Made by a program: the position numbers and the translations under genes. Shown here piece by piece: positions 36,607 to 45,502 of a stretch of 64,000 bases of DNA; position 1 is the stretch's first letter; every line of letters starts with the position of its first letter. The stretch spans positions 1-64,000 of the forward strand of contig NZ_CAJPVI010000035.1 in NCBI RefSeq assembly GCF_905397435.1, read 5' to 3'. Source of the stretch: Cupriavidus numazuensis. GTDB taxonomy: Bacteria > Pseudomonadota > Gammaproteobacteria > Burkholderiales > Burkholderiaceae. The notes under the pieces were generated by a model, which did no database searches, was not told where the DNA came from, and was given only the letters and a program-made list of their open reading frames with translations.

Positions 36607-38331
36607 ATGGACCTACGATCGACTTTGCAGTGGATTGCCAGCTGGCCGCGCGCCTGTCGGGCTTTCGCGATGCGTCCCCGCAGTCCGGGGCGGCCATGGC
36701 GCACATTACTCACCGGTCTCTGCGCGCTTCCGCTGTTCCTGTTGCCGCTGGCCGGCACGGCGCAGACCAGCGACAGGAAGCCGAACATCGTCGTCATCTT
36801 CGGCGATGACATCGGCATGTGGAACCTGGGCGCCTATACCCACGGCATGATGGGCCGCACGCCCAATATCGATCGAATTGCCAAGGAGGGTGCGCTGTTT
36901 ACGGACCACTACGGCCAGCCGAGCTGCACCGCGGGGCGCGCAGCCTTCCTGACGGGGCAACTGCCGATTCGCACCGGCATGACCACGGTCGGCATTCCCG
37001 GGTCGACCCGAGGCATCCAGAAGGAAGACCCGACGCTGGCCGAAGTCCTGAAGTCGCAGGGTTACGCAACGGCTCAGTTCGGCAAGAATCACCTTGGCGA
37101 CCGGAACGAGTTCCTGCCAACGGTCCACGGCTTCGACGAGTGGTTTGGCAACCTCTACCACCTGAATGCCGAAGAGGAGCCCGAGCAACTCGATTACCCG
37201 GGCCAGAAGAACCCCGACTATCGCAAGCGGCTCGGGCCGCGCGGCGTGCTGCATGCGTGGGCCACCACCACTGACGACGCCACGACCGATCCGAAATTCG
37301 GCCGCGTCGGCAAGCAGCGTATCGAGGATACCGGCCCGCTCACGCGCCAGCGCATGCAGACGATCGACGGCGAGGTACTCGGCCATACGCTTGCCTGGAT
37401 GGACAAGGCCGGCAAGGACAGCAAGGATGGCAAGCCGTTCTTCGTCTGGTTCAACTCCACCGCCATCCACATCTGGTCGCATCCGCAGCAGAAGTATGTG
37501 CAGAAGGCCGTGGATGAGGGCCGCGCGGAAGAGGACGTCGTCCGCGCCAAGATGATCGAGCACGACGAGCACGTCGGCGCCATTCTGAAGAAGCTCGAAG
37601 ACCTCGGCGTGGCGGACAACACCATCGTCGTCTACACGACCGACAACGGCAACGAACTGATGTACTGGCCGGACGGCGGGTACGCACCGTTCCGCGGCGA
37701 GAAAGGGACCACGTGGGAAGGCGGTGTGCGCGTGCCTTGCCTGATCCGCTGGCCCGGCAAGATCGCGCCGGGAACCGACGCCAACGAGATGCAGGCGCAC
37801 GAAGACCTCTATGTCACGCTGGCGGCCGCCGCTGGCGTGCCCGACCTGAAGGAAAAGCTGCTCAAGGGGTACAGGATGAGCGGTACATCCTACAAGGCGC
37901 ACCTGGACGGCTACAACAACCTTGACTACTGGACGGGAAAGTCACCGAAGTCCGCGCGCAGGGAGTACTTCTATTACGACGAGACCGACCTCATGGCCGT
38001 GCGCGTCGACAACTGGAAGATGCATATCGGGGTAAAGAAGGACGGGAGCTGGTTCAATGAAAAGTCATACCCGAGCGTGCCGTATGTCTTCAATCTGCGC
38101 ATGGACCCGATGGAGAAGATGGATCCGGAATCGCATGAGTGGGGCTACATCGGACGCAAGTTCCTCGCATCCAAGCTGTGGGCGCCGACCGCCGCCAGCA
38201 GTTTCCTGCAGGCGCACCTCAAGAGCCTGCAGGACTACCCGCCACGCCAGGGTGCGGACACCCTGAGCATGAAACGCGCGGTGGAAGAGGCCATGAAGAA
38301 GATGGAAAGCCCGGCCCGCAGCAGCAACTGA
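36607..38331 (+). CDS. Exported arylsulfatase-type sulfatase
   Basis: A 574-aa sulfatase. GGAGGA 7 bases before the ATG at 36607 fixes the start. The signal region is long, with basic residues up to 33 and the core LLTGLCALPLFLLPLAG cut near TAQ-T. Metal ligands appear in IVVIFGDDIG (about 61-70) and TTDNGNE. The modified residue would be Cys107 in PSCTAGRAAFLTG, where Ala stands at the usual Pro of CxPxR. It follows the FGE gene by 47 bp, so enzyme and maturase are made together. It probably releases sulfate from an organic sulfate ester in the periplasm; the ester is unknown. Confidence 0.92.
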   Translation: MDLRSTLQWIASWPRACRAFAMRPRSPGRPWRTLLTGLCALPLFLLPLAGTAQTSDRKPNIVVIFGDDIGMWNLGAYTHGMMGRTPNIDRIAKEGALFTDHYGQPSCTAGRAAFLTGQLPIRTGMTTVGIPGSTRGIQKEDPTLAEVLKSQGYATAQFGKNHLGDRNEFLPTVHGFDEWFGNLYHLNAEEEPEQLDYPGQKNPDYRKRLGPRGVLHAWATTTDDATTDPKFGRVGKQRIEDTGPLTRQRMQTIDGEVLGHTLAWMDKAGKDSKDGKPFFVWFNSTAIHIWSHPQQKYVQKAVDEGRAEEDVVRAKMIEHDEHVGAILKKLEDLGVADNTIVVYTTDNGNELMYWPDGGYAPFRGEKGTTWEGGVRVPCLIRWPGKIAPGTDANEMQAHEDLYVTLAAAAGVPDLKEKLLKGYRMSGTSYKAHLDGYNNLDYWTGKSPKSARREYFYYDETDLMAVRVDNWKMHIGVKKDGSWFNEKSYPSVPYVFNLRMDPMEKMDPESHEWGYIGRKFLASKLWAPTAASSFLQAHLKSLQDYPPRQGADTLSMKRAVEEAMKKMESPARSSN

Positions 38332-38348
38332 AGCGCAGGGGAGTCGCC

Positions 38349-38371
38349 GGCGGCCTGGCGGACAGGCCGCC
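38349..38371. terminator. Hairpin between convergent genes
   Basis: GGCGGCCTG (38349-38357) and CAGGCCGCC (38363-38371) form a perfect 9-bp stem with a 5-base loop, between the stops of the sulfatase (38331) and the ammonia-lyase (38377). It can fold in either strand. There is no long T-run, so it may slow polymerase rather than terminate fully. Confidence 0.5.
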
Positions 38372-38376
38372 CGCTC

Positions 38377-39345
38377 TTACGCGGACACCAGTTCGCAGAA
38401 CCGCTCCAGGTCGATATTGCCGCCACTGATGATGATGCCGACGCGCTTGCCCTTCAGCGCGTCCTTCATCTGCATGGCAGCTGCCAGGCCGAGGCAGCCC
38501 GTGGGCTCGACGATCATCTTCATGCGCGTGGCGTAGAACTTCATCGCTTCCACCAGCTGGGCATCGGAGGCGGTCAGGATATCGTCGACATCCCGCTTGA
38601 TGATGCTGAACGTGTACTGCCCGAGATGCGGTGTCTGGGCACCGTCGGCAATTGTTTTCGGGGTGTCGATGTGCACGATGGCGCCGCTGCGGAACGACTG
38701 CTGTCCATCGTTGCCGGCTTCCGGTTCGACGCCATAGAGCTTGCATTGCGGCGACAGCGCGCGCGCGGTCAGTGCGGTGCCGGATAGCAATCCGCCGCCG
38801 CCGAGCGGTGTCAGCACAACGTCCAATGCGCCGACCTCCTCGAACAGTTCCTTCGCTGCCGTGCCCTGGCCGGACAGGACGTCCGGGTGGTCATAAGGCG
38901 GAATCAGCGTGAAGCCGTGCTCGTCGGCCAGGCGGCGGCCGATGGCTTCGCGATCCTCGGTGTAGCGGTCATAGATCACGACGTTGGCGCCGTAGCCCTT
39001 GGTGGCCGCCACCTTGGCTGCCGGTGCGTCGTGCGGCATCACGATGGTCGCGGGAATGCCCAGCAGCCTTGCCGACAGTGCGATGCCCTGCGCATGGTTG
39101 CCCGACGAGAACGCCACCACGCCCGCGCGGCGTTGCTCGGGGCTGAACTTCGACAGTGCGTTGTACGCGCCGCGAAACTTGAACGCTCCCATGCGCTGGA
39201 AATTCTCGCACTTGAAGAAGATTTCGGCGCCGAGCATGTCATTGAGCGTGCGCGACGTATTGACCGGCGTGCGGTTCGCGACGCCGTCAAGGCGGGTCGC
39301 GGCCTCCTGGACGTCTGCGTACGTTGGGAGCTTCAGTTCGGTCAT
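38377..39345 (-). CDS. PLP-dependent threonine/serine dehydratase-like ammonia-lyase
   Basis: A 322-aa fold-type II PLP enzyme of the threonine dehydratase/serine racemase group. Lys56 in FQRMGAFKFRGAYNAL is the Schiff-base lysine; SSGNHAQGIAL binds the substrate carboxylate, GGGGLLSG cradles the phosphate and the C-terminal IISGGNID is typical. It lacks a C-terminal ACT domain, so it is the catabolic, short form. Threonine or serine deamination, or threo-3-hydroxyaspartate ammonia-lyase activity, are the candidates; sequence alone does not decide. Confidence 0.9.
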   Translation of the reverse strand: MTELKLPTYADVQEAATRLDGVANRTPVNTSRTLNDMLGAEIFFKCENFQRMGAFKFRGAYNALSKFSPEQRRAGVVAFSSGNHAQGIALSARLLGIPATIVMPHDAPAAKVAATKGYGANVVIYDRYTEDREAIGRRLADEHGFTLIPPYDHPDVLSGQGTAAKELFEEVGALDVVLTPLGGGGLLSGTALTARALSPQCKLYGVEPEAGNDGQQSFRSGAIVHIDTPKTIADGAQTPHLGQYTFSIIKRDVDDILTASDAQLVEAMKFYATRMKMIVEPTGCLGLAAAMQMKDALKGKRVGIIISGGNIDLERFCELVSA

Positions 39346-39492
39346 CGGCGTGTCCTGTTGCGTGGGTGAAGACCGCTATCCTACAGGCCTGTCGGAGAAG
39401 CGCTCAATGGCAGCGGCATAGGGCGCGCAAGCGGCGTCTGCGAGTCACTGCCATGCTACGATAAACGCCAACGCAGCAGTCTCCCCCGCACC

Positions 39493-40083
39493 ATGACCCT
39501 CTATGCGACCCTTGGCGTCGAATCGGACGCTACCCTGGACGAGATCAAGCGCGCCTACCGCCGTGCCGCGATGAAGTGGCACCCTGACCGCAACCCCGGC
39601 CGCGAGGCCGAGGCACACCTGGCCTTCCAGGAAATCCGCGACGCGTACGCCATCCTCTCCGACGAGACGCAACGGCGCGTGTACGACGACGTGTTCGAGC
39701 AGGAAATGCACCGCTGGCAAGCGGAACACGCCGCGCAGGAAGAACAGGAGCAGGCGGCGCAGCGCGAAGCGCAACGCGTTGCGCAGGAGCACTACGAAAA
39801 GATGGTCGTCATCGCGATGCGTTTCGCCGACGCCGGCCACAACCGTGACGTCCTCTTCGGCGTGCTGCTTGGCCGCGATTGCGAGGCGGAACTGGCCGGG
39901 CGTATCGCTGACAGCGTCTGGGCCTTGCAGGAGTCGCGCAAGGCACATTCCGAGGCGGAGGAAGCGGCGCAGGCAGAGGCGGCACCGGAGATCGCGCCTG
40001 AGCAGGACGCGGCGAAGCAAGCCAGCCGTCACCCGGGCGCTTTCGAGTCGTTCTGGCAAGGCCTGTTTGGAATTCGTACGTAG
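39493..40083 (+). CDS. J-domain protein
   Basis: A 196-aa protein with an N-terminal J domain (about 2-65): YATLGVESDATLDEIKRAYR, the invariant HPD in MKWHPDRNPG, then AYAILSDETQRRVYD. No zinc-finger or substrate-binding DnaJ domains follow. Instead there is a Glu/Ala/Gln-rich helical stretch (EQEMHRWQAEHAAQEEQEQA) and a short C-terminal tail. It would direct a DnaK-type chaperone to a specific client. It stands alone between convergent and parallel genes. Confidence 0.9.
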   Translation: MTLYATLGVESDATLDEIKRAYRRAAMKWHPDRNPGREAEAHLAFQEIRDAYAILSDETQRRVYDDVFEQEMHRWQAEHAAQEEQEQAAQREAQRVAQEHYEKMVVIAMRFADAGHNRDVLFGVLLGRDCEAELAGRIADSVWALQESRKAHSEAEEAAQAEAAPEIAPEQDAAKQASRHPGAFESFWQGLFGIRT

Positions 40084-40261
40084 CGTACATGGCGTACATA
40101 GCGCGTGTCGTGCTGTCCGAGTGAGGCGTCGGCCCGCAACGCGTTTCACATTCCATCCGCGCATTTCCCTTTTCAGGTCCCGCAATGGGGCGTCGGTACG
40201 CGTGATGCGGCAGGCCATGGCAAGCGCCGAGCCGGGACCCCGCCATGACAAAGGATGACCG

Positions 40262-41347
40262 ATGAATATTGGAATCCTCCTCGCACACCCGTGGTTTGGC
40301 ACCTGGGCGGCGGCCGTGGCCGCTGTGGTGATTGCGTTGATCGTGCATCGGCTTGGCGGACTGGTGCTGATGCGCCTGACCCGGCCCGCGCCGGTCCTGC
40401 ATGCCATTGTCAGGAAGGCGCGCGCTCCATCCAGCGTCGTGCTTCCGCTTCTGGCGCTGCAAACCGTATGGCAGGCCGCGCCGGACGAGCTGCGCTGGAT
40501 CGACAGCGTGCGCCATCTCAACGGCTTGCTGATGATTGCTGCGACCACCTGGCTCGTGGTGCGGATCATCTCCGGCTTTGCACAGGGCGTCATGGACCGG
40601 CATCCGGTCGATGTGGCCGACAACATGGGCGCACGGCGCATCCACACGCAGACGCGCGTGCTGTCTCGTATTGCGATGACGCTGGCCACGGTGATGGGCG
40701 CAGCCATGCTGTTGATGACCTTTCCGGGCGCGCGGCAGGTCGGCGCGAGCTTGCTCGCCTCGGCTGGCGTGGTCGGCCTGATTGCGGGTTTTGCAGCCAA
40801 GCCCGTGTTCAGCAACATGATCGCCGGGCTGCAGCTCGCGCTGACGCAGCCGATCCGGCTCGATGATGTCCTGATCGTTGAGGGCGAATGGGGCCGTGTG
40901 GAGGAGATCACGGGGACCTATGTCGTGATGCGGCTGTGGGACGAACGCCGGCTCATCGTGCCGCTGCAGTATTTCATCGAGAAGCCATTCCAGAACTGGA
41001 CGCGCAGCAGTGCGCAGATCATGGGCTCGGTGTTCTTCCACGTTGACTACGGCATGCCGCTCGCGCCGCTGCGCGAGGAGCTGGAGCGCGTCGTGCACGC
41101 CGCGCCCGAATGGGACCAGCGCTTCTTCAATCTCGTCGTCACCGATGCGACCGAGCGGACCATGCAGCTGCGCGTGCTGTGTACGGCGGCATCATCGGGG
41201 CTCGCGTGGGACCTGCGTTGCAGGATCCGCGAAGCGCTGATCGACTTCATGCAGCGCGAATTCCCGCAGCATCTGCCGCGGCTGCGTATCGAGCGCGATG
41301 CCGAGGCCCAGCAGGCTGCGGTGGCAACTGCGCCGAATGCGGGATAG
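40262..41347 (+). CDS. MscS-type mechanosensitive channel
   Basis: A 361-aa membrane protein. Hydrophobic segments lie at about 10-35, 85-105 and 130-155, then the pore helix region LIAGFAAKPVFSNMIAGLQL and the beta domain IRLDDVLIVEGEWGRVEEIT, which are the MscS signature. The NWTR block near 245 is that of the YnaI/YbiO-like branch. The ATG at 40262 overlaps the stop of a 6-codon reading frame that contains the AAGGAT ribosome site. It would release solutes on osmotic downshock. Confidence 0.9.
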   Translation: MNIGILLAHPWFGTWAAAVAAVVIALIVHRLGGLVLMRLTRPAPVLHAIVRKARAPSSVVLPLLALQTVWQAAPDELRWIDSVRHLNGLLMIAATTWLVVRIISGFAQGVMDRHPVDVADNMGARRIHTQTRVLSRIAMTLATVMGAAMLLMTFPGARQVGASLLASAGVVGLIAGFAAKPVFSNMIAGLQLALTQPIRLDDVLIVEGEWGRVEEITGTYVVMRLWDERRLIVPLQYFIEKPFQNWTRSSAQIMGSVFFHVDYGMPLAPLREELERVVHAAPEWDQRFFNLVVTDATERTMQLRVLCTAASSGLAWDLRCRIREALIDFMQREFPQHLPRLRIERDAEAQQAAVATAPNAG

Positions 41348-41646
41348 GCCGGCGCCTGCTACACCTACGCATGACGGATAGTTCACTTGTGAAGGGCGCC
41401 TTATGACGCCTGCGCCGCTTGTCATGCGTGCCCCGGAAGATAGTCGTCCACTTACCCCTAAAGTAGGGGGTTAGAGTCGCACAGGGATGCCGATACACGG
41501 GCAGTAAACGCAGGCCTGTTCGGCACGTCGTTCAGTGCGGAGTCCTGCGAAAACCTGGAAATCCCGCCGACCTCCATGACCCATTCCGAACGTCGTCTGC
41601 ACGGCTCACACACGCCGCAATCCGCATTTTCGCCGTTGGGACTCGC
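41348..41646 (+). promoter_or_regulatory. Control region upstream of the GGDEF/EAL gene
   Basis: No gene is seen in these 299 bp. Two palindromes stand out: TTCAC-TT-GTGAA at 41382-41393, and TTACCCCTA-AAG-TAGGGGGTTA at 41452-41473, whose core CCCCTA/TAGGGG is perfect. The second looks like a site for a LuxR/NarL-type response regulator. A FixJ-type orphan regulator is encoded at 34541, but a link is only speculation. Confidence 0.45.
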
Positions 41647-41658
41647 GTGTCCGGCCGG

Positions 41659-44133
41659 ATGAGCCTGGTGCGTCGGCATCGCGATGCCGACGGAGCGAAC
41701 GGTACGCAAGGTGCCGCGCCGGGTCGGGCTTCCAGGCAGGCTGCCGTCATTGGCGCGGGCGGCGTGGCTTGCGCCACCGCGTATCTGTCGCTCGCCGTGC
41801 CATCTGCAACCAGCATCACGCTGACGGCGGCAATGCTCGGGCTGTCCGCGACGCTGACGCGGCTCGCCGTGTTGCGCGCACGGCACAGGCAGACCGAGTT
41901 CAGGAGCGTTCGGCTGAGCCAGCTATACAGCGCACTGAGTCAATGCAATCAGGCCATTGCACGCTGCCGCAGTGAAGCGGAATTGTTCGAGGACATCTGC
42001 CGGGCCGCCGTGACGATCGGCGGCATGCAGATGACGTGGATCGGCCTGCTCGATGACAGCAAGAGGCTGATGCCGGTGGCTGTCCATGGACAGGGCATGG
42101 AGTACCTGCGGGATCTGAAGGTTTCCGCCGACGAAGCGGATCCGCATGGACGCGGACCCACCGGGCTTGCATTGCGCAGCGATTCGCCGTACTGGTGCCA
42201 GGACGTGCACGCAGACCCCGCCACGGTTCTCTGGCGAACGCAGAGCCAGAGATTTGGCTGGAAGTCATTCGCCGTGCTGCCTTTGCACCGTGGCGATCGC
42301 GTGATCGGCGCCTTGTCGCTCTACGGTTCGCTTGCCCATGTTTTCGATGCAGTCGTGCGCGACCTGCTGATGGACATGGTCAGGAACATCGACTATGCGC
42401 TGGCCAATCTCGACCGGGAAACAGAGCGGCAGCGCGCCAACGAAGCACTGCGTGAAAGCGAGCAGCGCTTGCGCACCGTGATCGAGACGCAGCCGGAGTG
42501 TGTCAAGACCATCGATCGCGGCGGCAACCTGCTGGAAATGAACGCCGCGGGTCTCGCGATGATCGGCGCGGACTCGCTGGCGCAGGCGCAGCGTCATTAC
42601 ACGGAAGTCATCCTTCCCGAGTATCGCGACGCGTTTGCCGCCTTGCATGCGCGCGTCATGTCCGGCGAAAGCGGGCTGCTTGAATTCGAGATTGTCGGTC
42701 TGCGCGGCCAGCGCCGCTGGCTGGAAACGCATGCCACGCCGATACGCGGCGCCGACGGCTGCGTCACGCGGCTGCTCGCGGTCACGCGCGATACCACCGA
42801 CCGCAAGCAGGCATCGGATCGCATCCAGCATCTCGCCCATTACGACGCATTGACCGGGCTGCCCAACCGCCGCCTTGTGGAGAATCGGGCCCGGCAGGCC
42901 TTCAGTCAGGCCTCGGACGGACAGACGCTTGCCGTGATGTTCCTGGATCTCGACCTGTTCAAGGACATCAACGACACGCTGGGGCACAGCGCTGGTGATG
43001 CCTTGCTGATTGAGCTGGCCCGAAGGCTGCATCCCTTGTTGAGCGAGGGCGATGTGCTGGCGAGATTCGGCGGCGACGAGTTCCTGATCCTGCTGCCCGA
43101 TGCCTGCGAACGTACCGCTGCGCAGACCGCGCAGAAGGTGCTCGACACCATCGCGGAGCCCTATCACCTCGGCCCTTACGACCTGACTGTCAGCGGCTCC
43201 ATCGGTATTGCCCTCTATCCGCGCGACGGCACCGACTTCGAGAGCCTTTCGAAGAACGCGGACACGGCCATGTACCAGGTCAAGAAACAAGGCCGGCGCG
43301 GATACTGCTTCTTCACCCCGCAGATGCAGGCGGGCATGGTCCGCTATCTCAAGGTGGTGGGCGCCTTGCGCCAGGCGCTGCCTCGCAATCAGTTCCACCT
43401 GCACTATCAGCCCCAGATGTCCATGGACGACGGCAAGCTGATCGGCGTGGAGGCGTTGTTGCGCTGGAATCATCCCGAACTCGGTGCTGTGTCTCCGGCC
43501 GAATTCATTCCGGTGGCCGAGGAGACCGGTGCAATCCTACCCATCGGCGAATGGGTCTTGCGGCACGCGGCACGACAGGCGCGCATCTGGGTGAAGGCGG
43601 GCTATACGCCCGTGATCGCTGTGAATCTGTCCACGGTTCAGTTCCACCATGCCGACCTTCCCAACCTGGTTTCGCGCATTCTGGAAGAGGAAGACCTGCC
43701 GGCGCAGCACCTGGAGCTCGAACTGACGGAAGGCGTGGCCATGCGCGATCCGCAGCGCGCGATCGCCATGATCCAGGAGCTTCATGAGCGCGGCGTTTGC
43801 ATGTCGATCGACGATTTCGGTACGGGATATTCCTCGCTCGCGCAGTTGAAGAAGTTCCAGGTTCGCAAGCTCAAGATCGACCAGTCGTTTGTGCGGGACA
43901 TTGCCACCAACGCGGAAGACCGGGCGATCGTCGGTGCCATCGTGCAGATGGCACGCAACCTCGGGCTGCTGACCATTGCGGAAGGCGTGGAAACTGTCGA
44001 GCAGATATCGATCCTGCGCGCCGAGGGCTGCAATGAGATGCAGGGCTACTACTTCAGCAAGCCTTTGTCAGCGGTGCAATTCGAGCAATTTGCCAGGGCA
44101 CGGGAGTCATGTCCGGATCGACTTGACGCATAG
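41659..44133 (+). CDS. GAF-PAS-GGDEF-EAL cyclic-di-GMP signalling protein
   Basis: An 824-aa protein (a GTG at 41647 would add four residues). A membrane-like stretch near 25-70 precedes a GAF domain (about 85-250), a PAS domain (about 255-380), a GGDEF domain with LARFGGDEFLILLPDACERT, and an EAL domain with GVEALLRWNHPELG, ELTEGVAM and IDDFGTGYSSL. GGDEF and EAL catalytic residues look intact. The residues before GGDEF (SEGD) do not match the RxxD inhibitory site, so cyclase activity may not be feedback-inhibited. The direction of net activity is not predictable. Confidence 0.9.
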   Translation: MSLVRRHRDADGANGTQGAAPGRASRQAAVIGAGGVACATAYLSLAVPSATSITLTAAMLGLSATLTRLAVLRARHRQTEFRSVRLSQLYSALSQCNQAIARCRSEAELFEDICRAAVTIGGMQMTWIGLLDDSKRLMPVAVHGQGMEYLRDLKVSADEADPHGRGPTGLALRSDSPYWCQDVHADPATVLWRTQSQRFGWKSFAVLPLHRGDRVIGALSLYGSLAHVFDAVVRDLLMDMVRNIDYALANLDRETERQRANEALRESEQRLRTVIETQPECVKTIDRGGNLLEMNAAGLAMIGADSLAQAQRHYTEVILPEYRDAFAALHARVMSGESGLLEFEIVGLRGQRRWLETHATPIRGADGCVTRLLAVTRDTTDRKQASDRIQHLAHYDALTGLPNRRLVENRARQAFSQASDGQTLAVMFLDLDLFKDINDTLGHSAGDALLIELARRLHPLLSEGDVLARFGGDEFLILLPDACERTAAQTAQKVLDTIAEPYHLGPYDLTVSGSIGIALYPRDGTDFESLSKNADTAMYQVKKQGRRGYCFFTPQMQAGMVRYLKVVGALRQALPRNQFHLHYQPQMSMDDGKLIGVEALLRWNHPELGAVSPAEFIPVAEETGAILPIGEWVLRHAARQARIWVKAGYTPVIAVNLSTVQFHHADLPNLVSRILEEEDLPAQHLELELTEGVAMRDPQRAIAMIQELHERGVCMSIDDFGTGYSSLAQLKKFQVRKLKIDQSFVRDIATNAEDRAIVGAIVQMARNLGLLTIAEGVETVEQISILRAEGCNEMQGYYFSKPLSAVQFEQFARARESCPDRLDA

Positions 44134-44162
44134 GCTCGCGCCGGCTGTGGCACCAATGCGGT

Positions 44163-44498
44163 CTATGGCTTGTGATTGACGCGCCCGGCGAACGACTTCC
44201 ATTCACGGAACGTGGTATCGAGGCAGGCCGCCGAATCGCAGCGGTCCCGCTTGGCGCGGAACGTCGCGATGTCAGCCTCGGTCACTGATCCTGCCTTGAG
44301 CATGCGCTGCTGCTCGGCATAGATACGCTGGTAGCCCATCGAAAACAGCGCAGATTCGCAGATCAGGCGGTGTGCCGTGGTCTGCCTTGCCGGTGCCGCC
44401 GCAGGATCGCAGTCGATGTCAGTGGCGTGTGCACCGCTGGAAAGGGCGAACGTTGCGGTGGACAGGCAGAGCAGGGCGCGGCGCGGAAAACGGGACAT
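44163..44498 (-). CDS. Small secreted LprI-like protein
   Basis: A 111-aa protein: signal peptide MSRFPRRALLCLSTATFALS cut near AHA-T, then a domain with LICESALFSMGYQRIYAEQQ and the cysteine pair CDSAACLD. It is clearly related to the N-terminal half of the protein encoded at 17788 (YERIYAEQQRML versus YQRIYAEQQRML) but lacks the linker and membrane spans. The start at 44498 gives the signal peptide; the longer frame to 44588 does not. Function unknown. Confidence 0.75.
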   Translation of the reverse strand: MSRFPRRALLCLSTATFALSSGAHATDIDCDPAAAPARQTTAHRLICESALFSMGYQRIYAEQQRMLKAGSVTEADIATFRAKRDRCDSAACLDTTFREWKSFAGRVNHKP

Positions 44499-44512
44499 AG
44501 CGGAGTCTCGGA

Positions 44513-44549
44513 AGCAGGCCGCTATGGTACGGCAAGATGGTGGCCTGCT
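44513..44549 (-). terminator. Possible hairpin after the vanAB-like operon
   Basis: AGCAGGCC (44513-44520) and GGCCTGCT (44542-44549) form an 8-bp stem with a 21-base loop, between the reductase stop at 44561 and the start of the LprI-like gene. There is no T-run. It may attenuate read-through from the demethylase operon into the small gene. Confidence 0.3.
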
Positions 44550-44560
44550 CTCGCAGTGAC

Positions 44561-45502
44561 CTACACATCCAGCACCAGCTCCGCACATTTCGCGCGCGAA
44601 ACGCAGATCAGGATGGACTTGTTCGCCTCGCGTTCTTCATCGCTGAGCACATAGTCCCGGTGATCCGCCGTGCCGGCAACCAGCGGGACTTCGCAGCTGC
44701 GGCACAGGCCTTCCCGGCACGACGATGGCAGGCAGACACCGTTGTCTTCGAGCACTTCAAGGATGCTGGTTCCTGCCGGCACCGAGAACTGCCCGCCGTG
44801 CCTGAGCAGGCGTACCTGGAACGCGCCGGTTTCCGCAGGTGTCTGTGCGCCGGCAGTGAAGCGTTCGAGATGCACCGCATGGGTACCGATTCCCAATGCA
44901 CTGGCGTGATCGCATACCGCATCCATCATGACTCCCGGTCCGCAGGTGTAGACGTGCCAGTCTGCAGGCATCTGCCGCAATGCCGTATGGAGGTCGGGAT
45001 GGCCGCCATGCTCGTCGTCGGCATGCAGCGTGACGCGGTCCGCGAACGGTGCGAGTTGTTCCAGATAGGCGGCATGGCGGCGCGAGCGAACGCAGTACAG
45101 CAGCCGCCACGGAAGATCGCGTTCGACGCAGCGCCGGATCATGCTCAGGATCGGCGTGATCCCGATGCCTCCGGCGACGAACAGATGGCCGGTGGCTGGC
45201 TCGTGGAGCCCGAACAGCGACCGCGGCGTGCTGACCGGCAGGGTGTCGCCCAGGCGCAGTTCGTGGTGCGCAAAGCGCGAGCCGCCCCGAGAGGCCGGTG
45301 CGAGCCCGATGCCAAGCCAGTAGCGCGTCGTGTCGGAGGCGGGGCTGGCGATCGAGTATTGCCGCATCAGCCCGTTGGGAAAGCTGACATCCACATGCGC
45401 GCCCGGTTCGAATGGCGGCAACACATCGCCGGAACGATGCCTGAGTTCCACGCCAAGGACGCCTTCCGCCTCCAGGCGCAGGCTTGTCACGATGAGTTCC
45501 AT
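44561..45502 (-). CDS. VanB-like ferredoxin reductase component
   Basis: A 313-aa reductase: an FMN-binding domain (GAHVDVSFPNGLMRQYSIAS, about 36-55), an NADH-binding domain (VAGGIGITPILSMIR) and a C-terminal plant-type 2Fe-2S domain with CREGLCRSCEVPLVAG and the fourth Cys in ILICVSRA. This domain order is that of VanB and related one-component reductases. The ATG overlaps the oxygenase stop in TGATG. It passes electrons to the Rieske oxygenase encoded upstream. Confidence 0.9.
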   Translation of the reverse strand: MELIVTSLRLEAEGVLGVELRHRSGDVLPPFEPGAHVDVSFPNGLMRQYSIASPASDTTRYWLGIGLAPASRGGSRFAHHELRLGDTLPVSTPRSLFGLHEPATGHLFVAGGIGITPILSMIRRCVERDLPWRLLYCVRSRRHAAYLEQLAPFADRVTLHADDEHGGHPDLHTALRQMPADWHVYTCGPGVMMDAVCDHASALGIGTHAVHLERFTAGAQTPAETGAFQVRLLRHGGQFSVPAGTSILEVLEDNGVCLPSSCREGLCRSCEVPLVAGTADHRDYVLSDEEREANKSILICVSRAKCAELVLDV

